Source: Dillenia suffruticosa | Lineage: Eukaryota > Streptophyta > Magnoliopsida > Dilleniales > Dilleniaceae | Length of the DNA stretch: 64,000 nucleotides | NCBI GenBank assembly: GCA_033439265.1 | Contig: JAVTVX010000013.1 | Coordinates: 3,560,501-3,624,500 of the forward strand | Direction: 5' to 3' | Shown here: positions 1 through 16,826 of the stretch, piece after piece | How positions within the stretch are numbered: the stretch's first letter is position 1 | Layout of the letters: each line of letters begins with the position of its first letter | Translations under genes and position numbers: made by a program | Notes under the pieces: model-generated | What the model was told of the DNA's origin: nothing | Databases searched by the model: none | The model's input: only the letters and a program-made list of their open reading frames with translations

Positions 1-275
1 CTATGTAAGGCGAAACCAGATACAACAACAACAACAACAACAACAACCAAACCTTTATCCCACTAAGTGGGGTCAGCTATATGAATCATTCTATACCATT
101 GTACTCTATTTTATATAGCATGATCACGTATATGATTGTTTTCTTTATACAACAACAAGAATTGTGCTTTTATCCCACTAAGTGGGGTCTGGCAATATGG
201 ATGCAACTGGAAAAAAAAAAAAAAAAATTGAGAAATGCTAGTCAACTGAAAGCATTATATTGTAGCCACCCCTAG
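1..275 (+). repeat. Degenerate 3' tail of an RTE-type LINE or related retroposon
   Basis: A run of CAA/ACAAC units (about 22-47) is followed by the motif TTTATCCCACTAAGTGGGGT, which recurs at about 170-190. I recognise the pairing of an ACAAC repeat with this palindromic motif from the 3' ends of plant RTE-like retroposons. A weaker copy lies near 23,725-23,790. The 5' part would lie outside the window. Family assignment is from memory. Confidence 0.45.
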
Positions 276-988
276 ATCATAGTGGAATTGGCAGAAGAGA
301 CTTATGTCCATGATCAAAGTTGGAGTTCACGCCAAAGTAAATTTAAAAATATTAACCTGGACCCGAATTTTAGGGATAGATGGCAATTGAACCCTGTATT
401 GAAAAAAATTACAAAGAAACTGCCAATGTTCTAGGTTGGCAACAATTCAAGCCTTATACTCCAAAAAGTTTCTAGTAGAATCTTCATATTGTATTTAAGT
501 AACAATTCAAATTTCAAGGTTTGTATCAGACACCGATGCAAAAGCACCCATCCCCCTCTTTTCAATTTAAGGGTTTAGATGCACCCCTCATTTGAATTAG
601 AACTTAGACCTAGCTTCAAACTTCAAGGTTGAAAATGTAATTTATCTAGTAAAATTTTGAAGCAGGCAACAGCGGCCAGATATTGACACTTGAGAATTAC
701 CACGATGTTCTAATGAGCTACATTTGGAGCATAATATTTTAAAATAATGACACATTTACATTAAAACACGTCATAGGTGTAAGTAACCATGGGTTTGAAC
801 CATCTGATTAAGGTGGTAATACGGATTAACAGCGCCAAGCCATTACATATCACTAACAACCGTAATTATTCTTGTTGTGGACCAATATAGCATGAAAGGG
901 CCATTATGGTTGCCAAGTAGCAGAATTAGCATTTTGGAGATCTTACAGTCCATTACATCCATATGTCATCCTTTTATCTCTCACTCCA

Positions 989-1307
989 AACATGATGACC
1001 AATTCAATCACACATTGTTTATGACGATTCCATTAAGGCCAAGGCCATGAGAATCATTTGAACTGCAAATTCAATCCAACTAGATACTTATTTTTATTCC
1101 AAACATTATAGAACAAGATGCATTCTTGGATTTAAATGGCAAAGGTGTTTTACCAAAAACCTTGTAACCATAATCCTCTTCCATCAGAGCCAATTCCAAC
1201 CAAAGAAAATCAGCAAAAAGAGAAGGAATAAAAAAGTTGCAAAAAGTTATGGATTATAAAGTACAATCAGGGATGGCAATCACGACATGAACCAGACGAA
1301 CCCGCCC
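989..1307 (+). repeat. Direct repeat R, copy 1
   Basis: About 319 bp beginning AACATGATGACCAATTC and ending CGAACCCGCCC. It is repeated almost identically at 1709-2028. The two copies abut the two ends of the LTR at 1308-1712 exactly, so the layout is R-LTR-R. No coding content recognised. Confidence 0.85.
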
Positions 1308-1712
1308 TGTTAGGGAAGTAACTGCAAGTGGCCAACTGGACGAAGATGTGGCATCTTCAGTCCAGATGGGTGATGAAATGGCTGCAGCAAGACATGTAGC
1401 CAACCCAAGTGGGCTGAAAGTTTACCAACGCAGAAGGCAAGGAGCATAAAACTGTTAGAGGATGTTAGATCTGCTGTTGAGGGAATCTCGAGTGGTTAGG
1501 AAGGAATTTAGGCTATAAATAGGGCATGAAGGGAAACGGAAGGGATATAGAGAGAGATGATTGGCTTTTGTTAAGTGTGGGCAGTCTGCTCTTAGAGAGA
1601 GACTGAATTCTCTTCTTCTTTTCTGCTGTAATGCTCATCCCGAGCCATTAATGAAAGGAAGCTCTTGAGCTACCAAGCATTTTCAGCATACCTCTTCTTT
1701 CCATTCCTAACA
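1308..1712 (+). mobile_element. Solo LTR (family shared with 31977-32278)
   Basis: A 405-bp segment bounded by TGTTAGGGAAG and ATTCCTAACA, the TG...CA ends and short inverted terminus typical of plant LTRs. It contains TATAAAT near 1515, consistent with an LTR promoter. A related copy lies in reverse orientation at 31,977-32,278, sharing both termini and several internal stretches such as GGAGCATAAAACTGTTAGA. No retrotransposon coding sequence is adjacent. The expected 5-bp target duplication is absent (CGCCC before, TGATG after), explained by the flanking duplication. Confidence 0.75.
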
Positions 1713-2028
1713 TGATGACCAATTCAATCACACATTGTTTATGATGATTCCATTAAGGCCAAGGCCATGAGAATCATTTGAACTGCAAATTCAATCCCTA
1801 CTAGATACTTATTTTTATTCCAAACATTATAGAACAAGATGCAATCTTGGATTTAAGTGGCAAAGGTGTTTTACCAAAAACCTTGTAACCATAATCCTCT
1901 TCCATCAGAGCCAAATCCAACCAAAGAAAATCAACAAAAAGAAGAGGAATAAAAAAGTTGCAAAAAGTTATGGATTATAAAGTACAATCAGGGATGGCGA
2001 TCACAACATGAACCAGACGAACCTGCCC
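1709..2028 (+). repeat. Direct repeat R, copy 2
   Basis: Second copy of the 989-1307 segment, period 720 bp, with scattered substitutions and small indels. It starts at the last bases of the solo LTR and continues into unique sequence from about 2029. Confidence 0.85.
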
Positions 2029-3240
2029 CTAATGGGAAGGGTATGGTCCATGTAAAGTTTGTGGTCGGGTTCTGAAATATTTAAACCCAAGTTGGGTTCA
2101 GAACATGCTTGAAAAATACCATTGTTCCACCCCCACCCCACTCCAATTAGGCATTGATATGCCAAACTTATGGATTTCATTGCTCAGCAAAAGTATTGGA
2201 AAAGAAATTAGTCTAATTGCCTCCTCTTTCTGTGTCAGATTACCCACGGAATCCACCTATTGAACAAAGACATTAGAGTTTCAAGTTTCATTGCCTATCT
2301 CTACTCCGCCTCCTTCAATGGCAATGTCTCTCCATGTCTTATATCTACCCTAAGATTATGTCCCATTTGAAGCACCATCACCAGAATCGATCTTAAGAGG
2401 AGAAAAAGGAAAATTTTTGGTGGCTTCATTTCAAAAATTCGTTACTTGTTGGTTAATTTCATTTTCAAGTGATCTGTCACTCCTTATCAGGACCCATGCC
2501 CTGGGCCCCAATAGGGGTGGGGATGGGCAGAGGAAACCATCGAAGAGTTCCATTAGAAACCATCACTAAACACAATCTCAAACCATGATGATAAGCAGAA
2601 CTTTAACTCTATGAAGAAGTTCCATGCTCAAAAATGGAAACCACCAAAGATCACAGCATTACTTGGAAAAGTGGAGGTGGGGTATAAATCTCTACAATAT
2701 AAGTAATTCGTCCCAAAATTCTGCACCAAATAACTGAAAACAGACTTAGGCAGACCATGGCTCATGCCTCAGCATCTCTTCTTCGCTTCATGACCCAATG
2801 GCATCCATATATCCGAATAGCACCTTTGTGTCATAGTATAAAGTTCCTCAGAACTCTTCATAGCTCAGCAATCTTTCTCAAACTTAACCTCTTGCCTGCC
2901 TTTAACCAATATTTAATGAAGCTTCAAGTCTTAACTATATGGAGTCACCTACATGGACTCTTTAACCGAATACTCCTCAACTCAAGCCTAGTGAGAGAAA
3001 GGGGAGTTCATCTCTATTTTCCCATCCAGTCTTTTTAATGCATTGAATAACTTGTTCCAAGACAAAAATAATGCTCCTATGCCGTAATGAATTATAATAA
3101 CCAAGAACCCGAATTATGCCATAATGAAAAATCTCAATTAATCTAAATTCTCATCAGCAAACCAATAGAACAGGCGCCAATTGAGATAAAAGAAATCCGA
3201 AGAAAAGTCAATTGCAAACATGGACAAACTAATAACTCAC
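2029..3240. other. No gene seen; probable intron 1 of the syntaxin gene
   Basis: Neither strand shows a further syntaxin exon (conserved central and SNARE segments searched by eye) or any other recognisable coding block. An open frame at 2757-3038 on the plus strand resembles no family I know. Together with 1-2028 this suggests the first syntaxin intron exceeds 3.2 kb. Confidence 0.5.
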
Positions 3241-3502
3241 ATTGTGCAAGCTTGGCCAACTTCTGCGAAGTCTGGTGAATTCCATACCCAATCTTGGAAG
3301 CTCTCTTATTGAACTCGGAATGAATGGAGGCAGCAGATCGCGATCTCTCGGCACTACCCAATCTACTCCCACTACTGCCACTACTACTCGGTCCATTTTG
3401 CGACGAAGAAGCCGACGAGAACGACGTCTTTAATTTCTCTGCAACACTGAGAAACTCCTGCGTCCGATCTCGATACGACGATTGTGCTGCTTTCACCGGC
3501 AT
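3241..3502 (-). CDS. SYP32: Syntaxin of plants, SYP3 group (first exon only; gene runs off the window)
   Basis: Qa-SNARE of the SYP31/SYP32 (Sed5-like) group, which in this family acts in ER-Golgi and intra-Golgi vesicle fusion. The exon begins with ATG at 3502 and encodes about 87 residues. Two blocks diagnose the group: QSSYRDRTQEFLSVAEKL near residues 7-24, and SEFNKRASKIGYGIHQTSQK near residues 62-81, the start of the N-terminal three-helix domain. Between them is a Ser/Gly-rich linker. The exon ends at a GTGAGT donor (3235-3240) after LAKLAQ. The SNARE helix and C-terminal membrane anchor must lie left of position 1, or the gene is truncated. A long GA microsatellite sits about 150-230 bp upstream. 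SYP32 is favoured over SYP31 by the N-terminus, moderately. Confidence 0.85.
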
Positions 3503-3658
3503 TTCGCAGCAGAAGAAAATACAAAAACCCTAGGAGAATTCTACAGAATCAATTGAATCAGAAAATTGTTGAGTAAAGGATGTGCGCAGATCTGGAAACC
3601 CTAAATTGGAGAATTGAGAGAGTGAATTTTGCTTACAAATTGATTTGATCTGACGTGA

Positions 3659-3668
3659 GAGAGGGAGA

Positions 3669-3728
<60 letters not shown>
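3659..3728 (+). repeat. (GA)n microsatellite upstream of the syntaxin start
   Basis: About 70 bp of GA/GGGA repeats, 157 bp upstream of the syntaxin ATG; on the gene's strand it is a CT run. A matching CT run follows at 3820-3852. GA/CT tracts are common in plant 5' leaders and core promoters, so both probably belong to this gene's promoter or leader. Confidence 0.8.
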
Positions 3729-3731
<3 letters not shown>

Positions 3732-3817
3732 AGCACGTAGATCTGCTAGCAAATTTCAGAAAATCACATTAATAAAACTCTCCTGAAGACTAGCAAGACA
3801 ACCGACGGACTTTGGGG

Positions 3818-3854
<37 letters not shown>

Positions 3855-4069
3855 CCTCCCCGCGACGTGAATTTTGTGATCTGGGTGCAGACGGGTGGGT
3901 CATTGTTGACCCGAGTTCAGAACTCGTCACTTTTAAGAAAGAATGGTCTATTGGGTGATAATGGGCCGGGCTTGAATAAGAGATCCATACGTGGCCCAAC
4001 CCAACCCAAGCTTTGAAACACATTGAATGAAGCCAGTCATGCATGTTCTTGTGGTGGTCGAATTTTTTT

Positions 4070-4740
4070 TTTTTTTTGGTCGTTCATGGGACTCCAGCAA
4101 GAACCAGATTGTTTAGGCCCTTAAGTTCTCGTTAGACTGGATTGACCATGATCATCCTGAGTTTGCTAGTTCTGCGAATGAGAGCTGGATAATCATGGAT
4201 TTTGGCCGCAAGGATCAGCTCCTGGTTCTTTATATATATGTCGGAAGATTGGGTATGGAGGAATTTAGACGTGAACACGGTCAAATTCTAAAATGGGTTT
4301 CTTGGCCTTTCATCTTTTGCTAGCATCATGGAGCACCCGGAAGCACCAAAATCTCCAGGTGTTTGCGAATGAAGATGGGGAGTTTGCATAAGTGGCATCG
4401 GCAATATGACCTCAGGTGGAAGGAGTTTTTGAAGCCCAAGACAAGCAACAGGAAAATAGGCAGAGAAGAGGTCCTTATTTCATGGAAGTAGCCACCTGCA
4501 CTTGGCTGATATAAATCGAACGTGGATGGATAAGGTCAGCGGATGGGAGAGGGCTGATCAGGATGAAGGCGGCAAGTAGATGGTGTGATTTGCAGCTAAA
4601 TTGGGAAATTGCTATGTGACTATTGCCGCGATCGAAAGGTAATGGGGGGGGGGGGGGTTTCTTTTTCTCCATATTCCCTTTAAACTTTGTTAGAGGAAAA
4701 ATGTTAGTATTTGATGATATGTCTCTGGAACCACACATAA
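4070..4740 (+). other. Unrecognised semi-open region
   Basis: The plus strand has an ATG-less open stretch from about 4112 to 4320 (about 70 codons, containing FASSANESWIIMDFGRKDQ) that ends at TAG. It is less AT-rich than its surroundings. I do not recognise the protein; it could be a gene remnant or chance. From 4740 to 5800 the sequence is AT-rich spacer. Confidence 0.2.
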
Positions 4741-5814
4741 GACATGTTACAAAACTTAAACCATCAGCACCATCATCTCGTCCAGCTTTGTGATAACCTA
4801 TGGTTGTCCAAAACCTAATATAATATGAATATCTATTATGGATATCGTGAGAGAGAGAGAGGGGAGCTTTTGCTTTGGTGCAATGTTAAAAGCTTATCTC
4901 CACAGCAACATGAACCTTTTTGAGCAAAATCTCTTACATGCTTTAAGTTAAAAGGTCAAGTAGCATGAATAATAGCAAGATATGATAAAGCAACACTTTT
5001 TTTTATTTTTAATTTAATAAGAGATTTGTAAAATTAAAATTATACAATAAGATAACTCTTTTCATGTGATTAATAAATAAAAAAACTCAATAAACTATTT
5101 CAAATATTGTCAAATTATATTTTTTTATATACTTGTTAACATTTTTGTTTATATATGATAGAATAAAGAAAATTTTAATTAATCAAATAATTAATACCTC
5201 TAGGTTTAAATCATTAACCCTCTCGAAAGGAACTTTTCTGCACAATAAAAGGTCCTAGTCCCTCCAAACCCCAAAGGAAAATAAATAAATAAATAAATAA
5301 ATCTAGTCCCTTCCATCCCATTAAGCAGGGAGGGAGATTTGTGATCTGGTGGTTAAAGACATAACTCCCATCAAATAAAAAGCAAACTTGGCTAGATGAT
5401 TTGCTACTTTAATACTAATCCTTCTAGACTAAGGACATCCTAGAATGCAATTACCAAGTGAAGAGAGATTTAACGTCAGCCTTAGGATGCAGACTCTAGA
5501 GGTTTGGCATGGTCTAAAGCTTCACACCTTCACATCTGCATATACAACAGGAACTTGGAGGGCCAGTTTCAACGTAGATTTGTAAAACCGAAAACAACAG
5601 AAAAACAATGTACTTTAATTTCAACATGAATGAAAAGAAGAAACATCAGCGACAAATGGGAGACATTTTCCAAAGAAAAGAAAGGGCTAGTCTATCTTAT
5701 AATACAACCTAAAAGTCTTAGCTGAAATTTATACATTCTTGAAGCTGATCTAATGCACAATAAAAAACCTGATCAAACATCTCAATAAAAAGTGTCACTA
5801 TATTTCCTAAACCT

Positions 5815-6290
5815 TCACGTCGCAGGGGCATTTGCCGAATTATAAGCAATCATAACAGGGAACAGGAAATTTCCTTCGGATGGATCAACATCAGGCACCA
5901 CAGTCGAACCCGAAAAGTCACAGTCCCAACTCTTCTGATTGCAAGAACACCCATATCCCAAAGCGGTGCAATCAGACAAACTACAAGCATAATTAATACG
6001 ATCAGACATGCCTGGGTAGTCATCAAGACGTGGATCCAAAGTTCTCCATTGTTAAGGCATATGTCGAACCGCCTCTGCTGCAATTAGTCCTTTGTTCTCT
6101 TCTATGCCCATCAAGTCCATTTCATACTTAGGCTTCCCATCAACCTCAAAAATCTCCCAGCGTCTCTCAACCCGCCTGGCTCAATGCTTTTGGCATTCTG
6201 ATCAAAGAGACTAAAAATAGGTATACGATGATCTCACCTTTCCCAGCAGGCGTTCCACTTCCACTTAGAAGATGTCTGATTAACCCTTGG
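5815..6290 (-). pseudogene. 3' remnant of a GH17 beta-1,3-glucanase gene with X8 (CBM43) domain
   Basis: Reading from 6290 downwards, three frames together rebuild the end of a plant GH17 glucan endo-1,3-beta-glucosidase. The parts are [15 protein letters not shown], then [14 protein letters not shown], then [19 protein letters not shown], then the X8 start [18 protein letters not shown] and its end [13 protein letters not shown]. Breaks visible: a frame change after VYLF, another after EPGG, an in-frame TAA before QWRTLDPR, and loss of the middle of the X8 domain (the Asn-Val-Ser-Tyr-Ala-Phe-Asn region and a conserved Cys). The catalytic barrel is absent. Intact relatives act on cell-wall or plasmodesmal callose. 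It lies on the same strand as, and 0.7 kb downstream of, the methyltransferase gene. Confidence 0.8.
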
Positions 6291-7027
6291 TTAAATCTCC
6301 TAGCACTTTCCGTATTGGCATTATTAATTTGTTATTAATCAGCTCAGATAATAGTCGGAATATATAATAGACAATTTTTTTATAATTGCCTAAATTGCCT
6401 AGCAATTAAATTAAATCTCCTAGCAATTTTTTATAGACACAGAGTTTGACAATCATTTGAACCAAAAGATATAATTCAATAGTCGGAATATGTAAGTGAC
6501 ATGCTCAGACAACCCACATTGAATAGGCAAAATTGGTATTGGAAAGGCACCGATTCGTATCCAGTTATTTTTATTTTATTTTTAATTAATTTTTTATGAA
6601 AAATAAAATCTTATGAATAAAAATTAATTTTTAAAAATAATAATTATTGTAACAAGTCAATCAGAAGCGTGTAACACCACCAAAATAAAATAAAATAAAA
6701 TAATTTTTATATAAAAAATTAAATAAAAGTGCTAACAGGTTGCAACAAGTCAATTTTGCCTATTCACTAGCCTTGTAAATAATCATTACAAGATACTGCT
6801 TCATGTTAAAGAATCGGCAATGGGATGAGAAGGAAAATAAATAAATAAATCAATAAATCAATCAGAATCTTAAATTGTGAATTCACTACACGATGCAGCT
6901 TCAGTTGGTCAGGCGAGAACCTTTTGCCTAGCAACATAACTCTCAAAACCTGTGGCAACACCACCAAAACAGAGAAGAGGAATAGCTTTGTCGATTTATA
7001 AGAACTTCTGGTTGCTGTTAGGTAGAC
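6291..7027. other. AT-rich spacer downstream of the TRM5-like gene
   Basis: Holds poly-A/T-rich sequence and short AAAT runs (for example 6690-6705 and 6837-6860). The part next to 7028 should contain the 3' UTR of the minus-strand methyltransferase gene. No other gene seen. Confidence 0.6.
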
Positions 7028-12524
<5,497 letters not shown>

Positions 12525-13945
12525 TGCATCCAAACTTGGAAATTTCACACCTCAAATCCTTCAAATTACGCAAGTTCTGCATGTATCATAAGCAATCGCA
12601 GTCAGTTATTCAAGGAAAAAACAAAAATACTCCAAGTTAAGGCTCATCAGAACATATAGTTAACACAAGTAGACAAAAACCTAGTAAGAAACCCAACAGT
12701 GTAACTGCAAATCAATGATAATTGAACAGAAACTAAATAGGGAATGCATGAAAGCCAAATTGCAAACCTGTATACTGCAATTAGTTGATTCAAAAAAAGC
12801 CAGATTTAGGGTTTTGGAGCATAAGGACGAGAACTTGGAGTTCGAATTTAGCCATCAATTTCCAACGTGTCGAGCGCCTCCCAACGCTGCGTTTCCTTAA
12901 GCAATTGTTTTTTTTTTTTCAAAAATAAAAAAAAATTAAATAAATGAATACTACTCGAGTAAACAACATATATACTTACAAAATTATTTTTATTAATATT
13001 TGATTATCTCATATTTATCATTTTCATGTCCATAAATAACTATTTATATGATATTAATGGTCCTTTCCTATTTTTAGTCATTTCAACACTAAAAATAGTT
13101 TATCAAAATTCAATATCACAAAACGCAACAATTTAAAAATTCATTGAATTTTTTATAAGCTTTTTTATCTTATTTTATCAAAACATTTTGACGTATAAAC
13201 TCTGGAATTAAATTTAGTCAAATGGACATCAAATCTCTTTTATTAAGAAATATAACTTCTAGTTGTAATTCTTGTATCTTTATTAAATTTTTATTTTAAT
13301 TTAAAAATACTAAAAATAAAATAAGAAAAAATAGAAATAAGCTAATAAAAATAAAAATAAAAAAGGAATTTTCCAACAACTCCTCACATATTATCTGATT
13401 TTCTAAATTTAAGATTGTTACATTATTTCAAATCAAGGTTTGCTGCACAAAAACTATGTTTTAGTATTACAGCATTACTGGTCATTTGACGCGTGTGCAG
13501 ACACGATAACAGGGCATGCTTAGGAAAGATGAATTAAAATGTGATCAAGTGAACTACGGTGAATTAGTTTAATAAAATATGATATGATATTAAATTTTTT
13601 AATCAAGATTTCAAATTTAAGTCATGATTTGGACTTGAAACAGACTATATTGAGAGGATAGCCTCCTTAAATAAATTATTTCAAATTCCAAATCAGATTG
13701 AAATATGAATTCGGATACCTATTCATATATTACTAAAAAAAAAAATATGATTAAGTGAAAATTATTATCATTTAATTTGTTAACAGCAAAATTTTAATTT
13801 TTACTTGTAAAATATTTTCACAATTAATTAATTATTAATTTAATTTTTTGTATTACAAATAAAATAAAAGAAATGAGAGAAATTAAAATTTCCAAACAAA
13901 CCAAATAGTGGATTGAATTATGGTATATCTAGGCACAACAGCGAA
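12525..13945. other. Promoter side of the TRM5-like gene and AT-rich spacer
   Basis: Upstream of the methyltransferase start there are several short ATG-led frames on the minus strand, out of frame with the gene; one (ATG at about 12,582) stops just after the real start. From 12,900 to 13,945 the sequence is strongly AT-rich with no gene seen. Confidence 0.5.
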
Positions 13946-14200
13946 ACTTCTTTTTTTTTTTTTTACCATGACCTATTCAAGATTTCTAGTCGATTAATCC
14001 AACTGTTCTTTTTTTTTTTTTACCATGTCTTAGATACCGTCTGCTATTCAAGATTTCTACTCGATTAATCCGAACTGATTGTTACAGTGATTCCTTTTTA
14101 AATGATGGATCTCTCAACGGGAAATATTCTATATATGTAAAGGTTCGATACTTCCAACAGAAATCGAACCTCAGTCCTATTTAAGTAAACTTAACCCCAC
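13946..14200 (-). mobile_element. SINE with a duplicated 3' tail
   Basis: On the minus strand a box B-like GAGGTTCGATTTCTG lies near 14,165, followed by CAGTTCGGATTAATCGAGTA and a conserved tail ending ACATGGTAAAAAA (about 14,010-14,080). The tail then recurs as GTTGGATTAATCGACTAGAA...CATGGT plus poly-A (about 13,950-14,005). The GGATTAATCGAGTAGAAATC block resembles the 3' domain shared by many angiosperm SINEs, also seen here at 51.0, 54.4 and 54.9 kb. Target duplication not identified. Confidence 0.6.
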
Positions 14201-14892
14201 TTCCATTTGAATTCATAGATCGGTTCTGGTTATTTTTAATTTTGTTTTCTCTTTTCCCACTTAGTGGCTTTACGGTAATTTTATATCGCCAGTGCAAAAG
14301 AAATGGAAAAACCTTCTTACTGAAAAAGACATTAAGAATGGCATTAATTTCAACCCTGAAAAACGTCAAAAGTAGAGTAAAGGCAAATTCAACTCATCTT
14401 GTTTTCTCTTATTTTCATTTTTTCCTAATCAATGGTCACATTTCTCGACTGCCATGCTAACAATGGTCAGAGGTCCACGTCCATTGAAGGAGGTGCATAC
14501 AAAGAAAACTAATTTAGAATAAATCTTCTATCGCATGAATTGTGAAAATCAACGATATCTTATATAATCAAACATGCTGTTGTATACAAAATTCATATGC
14601 CCAACTTTAAATTATTTGGTTCTTGTGGCAGGACAGCCTCAAGTGTAGAAATAAGAAACCTTCAAAGCATACCCATCTCCAAAAAGCACTTTTCAGCTTG
14701 CATGTCCTCTTCTTTCTTCCTACTGTCATTGTCATGTTGAAGTGCAGCAAAAGGCCTTCCAAAATCCCGACTAAACTCAAGTTCACCCAATTGTGAAGGG
14801 GAATAGTCGATCATATCCCTCCATCCGATCAATCCATTTGATCTGCGATGGCCCTCGAAGAACCCAAAATCGCCCACTGAAGAAGGAGGAGC

Positions 14893-15045
14893 TTAATCAG
14901 AAAGAGAATGATCGTGCCAACACAAGAGCATGGACACACATCGCCCCAGTATGTAAAACCTTGTCTTCTGCTGCTTCACCATAGCCAAACACTTTCTCCT
15001 CAAAGTGCTTTTCCGTTGGGAGGAGTGACAAATGGCCATGGGCAT
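14893..15045 (-). CDS. ROTUNDIFOLIA-like / DEVIL (RTFL/DVL) small polypeptide, 50 aa
   Basis: A 50-codon frame starting at ATG 15043-15045 and stopping at TAA 14893-14895, with an in-frame TAG upstream of the start. The C-terminal half is the RTFL/DVL domain: KQQKTRFYILGRCVSMLLCW followed by HD (residues 24-45), matching the family pattern of a basic K/R-rich lead, a central RFYI..RC and a terminal LLCWHD. A basic stretch RKSTLRRKCLA precedes it. In Arabidopsis these peptides limit polar cell proliferation and alter leaf, stem and fruit shape when overexpressed; they associate with the plasma membrane. Length is normal for the short members. Intronless, as usual for the family. A second ATG at codon 3 and a third at codon 22 are possible starts. 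Identification is strong; which family member it is cannot be told. Confidence 0.88.
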   Translation of the reverse strand: MPMAICHSSQRKSTLRRKCLAMVKQQKTRFYILGRCVSMLLCWHDHSLSD

Positions 15046-15049
15046 GGCT

Positions 15050-16826
15050 AGAGTGAGAAATTTGGAAAAGCTCTTTCCCTATCTTCGTCTTCGTTGGAGA
15101 AGCGATGATGGCTCTTTGGGCGGTGGCTAAAAATAGGCTTCATTTGACTTCACTTGAGACAAGGTGGTCCCTCAATCGACAAGTACATCACGTTGCAGTG
15201 AAACCTACTCTCTTCCAATATGACCAAAACGCCCCTCCCCAACCTTTTTTTAAAAAAAAAAATGAAAACCGTTCGATAATACATACATATTTTTTAAAAT
15301 TCTTAACACCATCTAATATGATATCTTTCGTTTTCATTATTTTTCTAGCTTTATTATTTATTTGGATTCAAGTTAAAAATAACATTTTATAAGATCTACT
15401 AATTTTAATTAGAAATGAACTTTGCTAATTTTAATTATACATTTTTAATTAGGAAAAAAAGATATAATTTACGAATGAACTCTGCTAATTTTATGGCAAC
15501 CCAATTTTACTTTTAAATGTTTATCTTATCCTAATTAATCTTAAAGAGAGAAACTTAAAATTAATTAAATAAAAACTAATATTTAAAATAAAATCTATAT
15601 TTTATTTTTATCATTCCAAGTATAAAAATCCAATTGAATTCGATGTTTTAATTTTTAGTTCCAAATATAAATTTTATTACAAATAAAATTCATGTTTTTT
15701 TTTTTATTTAGTTCCATGTAATGTAGGGTCAGCAAAATTAGAACGAATTTATAAAAAGATTTAACATTTTTTTGTCAATGCTGCTAAACTAATTTTAAAG
15801 GGTATTTTCGTCGGTACAAAGAACATCTGGATAAGGTCAAAGGAAGAGACGTGTGGGAAAAGCGCACTCCCTTTTACGCAGAAGAGCCGTGTTATGCATT
15901 TGAGCCACGCCGACGTGTCATTTTGTCCTTTCTCCGCCCACCCTTTCGCCGACGTCCGCCTTCTGGAATCCCAACTTTCCATTTTGCCACCTCATCATCA
16001 TCATTTTTGTCTTTTCATATTTTAAATAAGAAAATTTATCACTATATTTTAATTATAGAATTATAACTTTGTTTTATTACGTGATGCTAATAATAACTTT
16101 ATTTCTGATACATTTATCCACAAATTAGGAGTACTAAGATAAGTTCAAAAATTATACTAATATGTCTATATTTTTCAATTTTTATTTTAAATAACTAATC
16201 ATTGTCTTTTTATTATAAAATAATAACTTTGTTACGGTAAAATTACCTATAAATTATGTGATGATTTTTTCTATGATTTTCTCGACTATTTTTAATTTTT
16301 AAAATAATTGTGACAAATCAATATAATAGATAAACATATCTCTCAAATTATGCAAGCCACGCAATAATTATAATTCCACCATATACCACTCGGTCACAGA
16401 AACAAAATTCTACATTTATTATTATTTTTAATTTAAATAAATAACATTCTATTTTATTGGAAACCAATGATTCGGCATTGTGTCACATTTGACAAACCGA
16501 TCATTAAAATGCGGAAAACAAATCCTACGTATCTTCATAGAATAGACAAAGCTGTAGGGAGTCGAATTTTGAAAAGCATTATGTATGTCATTAAAATGTG
16601 CTGCTTACTGCATTATTTTACATGCAGTACAGCAGTCTGATTAAGAAGCTTATTCCATTGTGCATTATTTATAAAGACAGAATACAATGTCCAACCCACC
16701 AATCAAAACCTATATAACATGTCGGCTAACATATTTATATGACATGTTAGCACTCCTCCAGCTGATTTCTGGAGGGACAATTATTAAGAATACTACCATA
16801 TACAGACAGCTACTTAAGCTAAGCCC
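15050..16826. other. AT-rich spacer between the RTFL gene and the oxygenase gene
   Basis: The part near 15,050-15,240 is less AT-rich and probably holds the RTFL promoter and leader. The rest is AT-rich, apart from a short GC-richer patch at 15,835-15,990 with no recognised protein. Confidence 0.4.

Noticed and set aside
2757..3038. 93-codon plus-strand frame
   Set aside because: Weakly resembles an organelle presequence at its start but no domain follows; it probably lies in a syntaxin intron.
4475..4738. 87-codon minus-strand frame with a Pro run
   Set aside because: The Pro run is a G homopolymer; no family recognised.
14662..14877. 71-codon minus-strand frame just after the RTFL/DVL stop
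   Set aside because: No family resemblance; it starts 15 bases past the RTFL stop and fits that gene's 3' UTR.
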